NCBI GenBank assembly: GCA_947034885.2
Contig: OX344758.2
Coordinates: 2,792,501-2,856,500 of the forward strand
Length of the DNA: 64,000 nucleotides
Direction: 5' to 3'
Source of the DNA: Thuidium tamariscinum
Taxonomy: Eukaryota; Streptophyta; Bryopsida; Hypnales; Thuidiaceae
Of this stretch, positions 58,955 to 64,000 are shown one piece after another. The notes beneath the pieces were generated by a model. That model was not told where the DNA came from and did not search any database. It saw only the letters and a list, made by a program, of their open reading frames with translations. The position numbers and the translations under genes were made by a program. How positions within the stretch are numbered: the first letter of the stretch is position 1; every line of letters begins with the position of its first letter.

Positions 58955-60356
58955 GTACGGTGGGGTACCAATCAAAATGTTGTTTTTGAATTCGCAGTGA
59001 GAAAAATTTCAGTACTGCCAACTTTGAAAGCCTCCCAAGAGCTCAAAAATTGGTATTTTACCACGAAATTTTTACCATAGTATTATCTATAAGTTAATTA
59101 TATGTATAGCAAATTTCAAAGCCAAAAGATTCACTGAAAAAAGTTATTCAAAATCTATCAACATGGGTGGTAGTGAGAAACATTTCACTACTTTCAACTT
59201 TGACACCTTCCTAAGGATTGAGTTTTTTTTTTTTGCCATGAAATTTTTGTCATGAAACAACCTCTATGTTTTTGATATGTATAAAAACTTTCAAGGTAAA
59301 AAAATGTTTTTTTAAGAAGATATGTGAAATCTCCCAACATGTGTAGTTTTGAGAAAATTTTCACAATTGCCAACTTTGACACCCTCCCAAGGGCTGGAAA
59401 ATTAGTTTCTTACTATGAATTTTTTTTTGTGAAGTAATCTATATGTTGATAATATGTGTTACAAATTTCAAGTTCAAATAAATTACCAAAAAAAAATATA
59501 CAAAATCTCCCAACATGTGTAGTTGTGAGGAGGAGTTTTTGAGCCCTTAGTATAGTGTTATTTTGTGGAGCAAAGTTTGACACGAATGTAAAAACTCAAC
59601 CTCATAACTACACATGTTGAGAGATTTTGAATATCTTTTTTTGGGAAAGTGTTTTGAACTTGAAATTTGGAACATATATTATCAACATAAAGTTGATCTT
59701 CTTCAAAAAAATTCATGTTAAATAGATAAATTTTCAGCCCTTGGGAGGGTGTCAAAGTCAGTAATAGTGAAAATTTTCTCACAACTACACATGTTGGGAG
59801 ATTTTGTATATCTTTTTTTTGGTAATTTATTTGAACTTGAAATTTGCAACACATATTATCAACATATATATTACTTCACAAAAAAAAATTCATAGTAAGA
59901 AACTAATTTTCCAGCCCTTGGGAGGGTGTCAAAGTTGGCAATTGTGAAAATTTTCTCAAAACTACACATGTTGGGAGATTTCACATATCTTCTTAAAAAA
60001 ATATTTTTTTACCTTGAAATTTTTTACACATATCAAAAACATAGAGATTGTTTCATGACAAAAATTTCATGGCAAAAGAAAAAAAACTCAATCCTTAGGA
60101 AGGTGTCAAAGTTGAAAGTAGTGAAATGTTTCTCACCACTACCCATGTTGGTAGACTTTGAATAACTTTTCTTCAGTGAATCTTTTGTCCTTGAAATTTG
60201 GCATACATATAATTAACTTAAAGATGATGCTGTGATAAAACTTTCATGGTAAAATACCAATTTTTGAGCTCTCAGGAGGCTTTCAAAGTTGACAATACTG
60301 AAATTTTTTCTCACTGCAAATTCAAAAACGACATTTTGATTGGTACCCCACTGTAC
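58955..60356. repeat. 1.4-kb compound foldback built from tandem units
   Basis: Left arm 58955-59529 pairs with right arm 59778-60356. Outer ends are GTACGGTGGGGTACCAATC and its near complement. The 'loop' (59530-59777) carries another unit that can pair with either arm. Each arm holds about three diverged units of about 180-200 bp with the landmarks 'caacatgtgtagt', 'tttcaa', 'atgaaa' and 'ctcccaagg'. Coding frames inside are shadows. Confidence 0.9.
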
Positions 60357-61257
60357 AGTGACCAGAGTAGGTCGTCCGTGCCACTCTGGCTTGGGCCTTG
60401 GTAAGTAAGATCCTTCAAGGTGAAACTACAATTCAGTCCAAACAAATTGTTTTCATCCATTTTAGCACTGTTCAATATGCAATATTTTTTGGGGAGCAAT
60501 AAGAGTAAAATATGGGCATTTTGTTTGTAAAGAGCACTCCCATAGTATGTGAATTGTATTGTTTTTTTGGCAGGAATTGAGGAAGCAGTTGACATGAGAA
60601 AGGGAGTGTTCTATATTAGCACTCTCGTGCCTCAAGAACAGCTCCAACATGTTGATATCCTGCTTAGGGGGGGGGGTCAGATTCCAGTTCCACTCTTGAT
60701 GATAAGCAATCCTTTTTGCGAAAGTGCCAAGATGGTGATCACTTCAAATTTGGTGAAGCATTGTATTTCTACATTCATCAATTTTTTGGATTTAAAAGCA
60801 TTTTTTCATCATATTCATACACTTTTTCATCCAAATTTGGAAACTTCATCCATATTTTAAAGAGAACTAAAAATTTTGGCGAAAAAAATTACTTTTATTT
60901 GGCAAAAAAAAGACATTTATTTTGAAATGGTGCAATTTGGCCCTATGGTACCTGGAGAAAAAAGGGCTGATGGTAAGAGACTTTAATTCATGCAGATCAC
61001 AGACCACGCAGACCACCATGAGAAGTTTCAAATCTATAACATCTCACGTATTCTAAGAACTCATGTATGAACTCCTTGTCTGCAGTACACAATCAAACTC
61101 ATTCAATTTATGTGTGTCAAACCTATTGATGATCTTTGCCGGGACCTCCCCCCTTGGTTCTGTGTACTTTTTCCCCTGCAATGGAAATGGTCCATTTGTT
61201 TAAAAAAAACAAAAAAAAACTATTGATGATCTTGGGACTTGATCTGCAAGCCAACTA
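60357..61257. other. Spacer
   Basis: A 103-codon frame at 60549-60860 (+) matches no family I know. A run of nine G lies near 60667. No gene supported. Confidence 0.4.
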
Positions 61258-61529
61258 AGGTAGGTACACCCAAAATGGCACCTGACCTTAAAGCGCTCTG
61301 TACAGCGTGCATAGATTTTCAAAATCAGTCATGTACTCAGACTGTAGATGGCGCTTTCAGAAACACACTTTGACTGTTAATAACTTTTGCATACAGTATC
61401 CAAATCCACTGTTTTTTGGTGCGTTGGAACATGCTTTCACTCACCAACAAGACTGTAAAAAAATTTGAACAACATAATAACAAGAACTAGGCACACTAGA
61501 GAAACTGGTGCTTTTGGGTGTACCTACCT
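61258..61529. mobile_element. Tc1/mariner-like MITE, 272 bp
   Basis: Ends are exact inverted copies of AGGTAGGTACACCCAAAA (18 bp), flanked by TA on both sides (61256-61257, 61530-61531). Confidence 0.92.
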
Positions 61530-62166
61530 TAAGCTTTAAAAGTTTTTTTCCTTGTGTCCATATTTGAAGAATGGATCACAAATTGTGGAAGGAGTGGGTG
61601 CAAGCATAATGAAAAGTACCACAAAGTGAAGTGTGAAGAAAGTGCATCCCACGGGTACATAGCTAGAGCCTCAAACTCGGTATTTAGCCATGTGGAGTCA
61701 AAGAAACTTCCCCATGGCACGCAAGAAGAGGCTCAAAATATGCTCAAGCCCGGCCAAAAGTGAAGAAGAGACGGCCAAATGGTGAACACTGGCCGTGGCT
61801 CTCTATGTGATTTGGCACAATTCTCAAGCTACAGATCTATTAATTCAACACAATTCTCCCAAAAGATAAACTTTTATATTCAAAAAGTGAATGGGGCCTG
61901 GACTTCATTGATGGGAGGATACTTGAATTCGGGGGGAGATTCTTTGTGTTGCAATAAAATAAAGAAAAGTAACCGGGCCGTGTCTTCCCATTTTGTGTTG
62001 CCCGTGGGGCTTTTTCTCCAGACATGGCTCGGGGGCTTTGGATGAGGGCTGAAATGCTCATACTACGTCCCCCAAGTGGTGGGGATGCTCTGATGCATTA
62101 GAGAAATTTTGGACTCTGCAAAAGGCCACTACAGTTTGACAAGTCAATCTACTTCTTAAACCCTAC
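61530..62166. other. Spacer
   Basis: Frames of 69-88 codons match nothing. GGGGATGCTC at 62076-62085 looks like a lone Harbinger-type end; no partner was found. Confidence 0.4.
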
Positions 62167-62305
62167 CAGCATCCCTATGCCTACTCTTCAAAAGTTCAAA
62201 TGCCACACTTTAAATATTTTGGACCATTGATCTTCCTTTGATAAGAAAGATCAATGGTTGAAAATATTCAAAGTGTTACTTTAAAGTGCAGGTATGGGGA
62301 TGCTC
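62167..62305. mobile_element. Small Harbinger-like foldback MITE, 139 bp
   Basis: Ends CAGCATCCCTATGCC and, on the other strand, GAGCATCCCCATACC. The whole element folds on itself around 'ccattgatctt/aagatcaatgg'. The right flank is TAA and the left TAC, so the duplication is imperfect. Confidence 0.65.
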
Positions 62306-63429
62306 TAATAAAACAAAATCTCTAAGAGAAACAACTTTCATTTTGTGTGAATTTCGGGACTTACAAATAATATGATCTACAATTGTCTTGAGAAGGGACT
62401 TGCCGCACCCTTCTTCCATTTGACTATTGATGTTTGTGATTCAATGCTTTGACAATTGGATGTATTGACAATGAGCAACAATAGGAGAAAAATTACTATG
62501 CTTCCAAAATGAAAGTAAGTTGGAGTCTTTTCCAATACTTCTTAGCAGCCCTCAGAGAGTCCAATTTTTTTATAATGGCTTGCCTCTACTTCGATTTTGC
62601 ACTCTGTTTTTCTTCCTGGCTTGTAGATTGCATCATTTGCTTGGAAGCAAATGACGTATTTGGTGCATTTCTAAAATACCCACATGAGTAATTTAGACTG
62701 CACTTGGAAAATAAAAATTGGTGCATTGGAATTTGTTAAAACATTAAATCTTTAGTGCATGGGGAAAGATTTGAATTTGGACTCATTTTGTACTTCTATT
62801 GCATCACTTTTTGCTATGGTGCCTAGTTACTTTTATTATTAGAGGAGTCATTTTTGCAAATTTTCTTGTTGGCAAATGAAAGGATGTTCTATTAGAACAA
62901 ATTTTGGAGAATAGACAACCGTTTTAGGTCAATTTATTTTGTTGTTTTTATAGTATTGAGGAACAATTGACTACTATCAGCCCTCATAAATACAAAAATA
63001 AAAATACATAAATGAATAAATGAAATTTGGTCTTGAAATTGAAAAAAGAGTTGGAAACAAAATTTACAAGTTTTTTTTAATTAAAATTTGACTTGGCCAT
63101 CTACCAACTACATTAGATTGCAATAGTGGCACAATTCTTGACGGGTTTTTTTATTGTGCTGGAACTTATAGTCTTCTATACAGCCAAATCTCATCTCATG
63201 ATAGTATATATTTTATTTCAATTGGTGCTTGGGTTATACCGGCAAAAAGTTAATCAGTTTTTTATCTTTAAATTTTTTTTAAGGAGTTTTACAAAAAAAC
63301 TAAGCTCATAGATACTTGTTTGAAATCCATTTTGTCCTTAGAAGGGCAATTGAGGCTAAGGTAAAAACATCCAAAATTGCCATAATAAAAAAATGGACAT
63401 AGTTAGAGCGGTCTTTTTTTAGGGTTTAG
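62306..63429. other. AT-rich spacer
   Basis: No gene or clear repeat. A 60-codon frame at 62509-62691 and others nearby look like chance. Confidence 0.5.
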
Positions 63430-64000
63430 GGATTACTTAGATTTTGTCCTAAATTGAACAAAAGGTCAATGTTTTTTGAGTTGTAATTATAATAAAAAAA
63501 ATTGGATTTTAGATGTACAAATTCAAATTAAACATGTTAGAGATTACATGGAAAGAAAATGTAACATCATCACATATGGAGTGAAAGATTGTAATGTTTG
63601 ATTATAAAGGTGTTAAACCATAAAAGTGATATGAAGTTTCAATCTTCTTTTTAGTTTTGTGTATTAAATCTAGAATTGAGTTCACCAAAAACATAACAAA
63701 GTAAAGAACATAACATGTGTAACCACAATTAATTTATAATTTTTCAAAATATATTCTATAATTTTTTTAAATGAATATCTAATGTGATTTTTTCCCCAAG
63801 ATTTAGAGGTATTTGAGTTTGACTTCTAAAACCCAACACTAAATAATAAAGATATGCCATAGATACCCTTGCACAAAATCTAGAATAGAAAAATTATGAA
63901 TACTTATTTTTTAAATCTTATTTTTGATGCAAAAATAGAACTTTAAGATAAACTTGTTTGAAAAATGATTAAAAACAATACTTTAGTAAGGATTTGTTTA
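63430..64000 (+). repeat. Partial second copy of repeat element B (runs off the window)
   Basis: About 500 bp align in order with 11880-12460 ('ttgaacaaaa.gtcaa', 'acaaattcaaa.taaac', 'attgtaatgtttgat', 'aatgaat.tctaatg'). It lacks the Stowaway MITE present there. The TTAACCCC terminus is not preserved at the left side. Confidence 0.65.

Noticed and set aside
59926-60165. Frames repeated on both arms of the long foldback (59194-59382 and 59926-60165)
   Set aside because: The near-identical peptides simply reflect the inverted repeat; there is no start context or family match.

Overview
The window reads as nuclear DNA of a land plant, most likely a non-flowering one. Host genes carry many short introns (about 90-800 bp, GT-AG) and belong to plant families: a PPR protein with an SMR-like tail, an ATL-type RING-H2 protein, a plant BCS1-like AAA ATPase and a PIN-like auxin efflux carrier (AEC) protein with a transit-like leader. 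The spaces between genes are AT-rich and full of DNA transposons and MITEs. The species is not identified; a lycophyte, fern or bryophyte is a guess that rests mainly on the FAD-Rieske gene, which I do not recall from Arabidopsis.

Layout. 204-3221 (+): 3' end of an FAD-dependent oxidoreductase fused to a Rieske domain. 3586-8060: a complete hAT transposon (hAT-1) with 15-bp terminal repeats, a perfect 8-bp target duplication and a recently broken transposase. 8.1-15.5 kb: AT-rich repeats, including two long elements bounded by TTAA + CCCCTAAAG-type ends. 17.4-19.3 kb (+): RING-H2 gene. 21.3-25.8 kb (-): PPR gene, seven exons. 28.9-35.4 kb (-): AEC transporter, fourteen exons. 36.9-39.7 kb (-): AAA ATPase, three exons. 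42.6-58.4 kb: two decayed copies (hAT-2, hAT-3, both -) of a second hAT lineage; a CACTA element with a 3-bp duplication sits downstream of hAT-2. 51.6-52.4 kb and 59.0-60.4 kb: two long foldbacks. 58.4-64 kb: MITEs and no recognisable gene.

The most unusual signal is that all three hAT transposase genes, from two lineages, are followed 280-430 nt downstream on the coding strand by a compact tRNA-like sequence. Each has complementary ends, a D-arm-like stem, a T arm and a perfect B-box match; two lack the anticodon arm. Other signals are the TTAA-bounded repeat family, a strong bias of premature transposase stops to TAG at positions that are Gln or Trp in the sister copy, and several long hairpins that could yield double-stranded RNA.

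The host genes do not look like one pathway. The PPR protein, AEC protein and AAA ATPase are each plausibly organellar, but adjacency in a plant genome says little. All exon joins were made by eye from splice signals, reading frame and family conservation; none is checked against transcripts.
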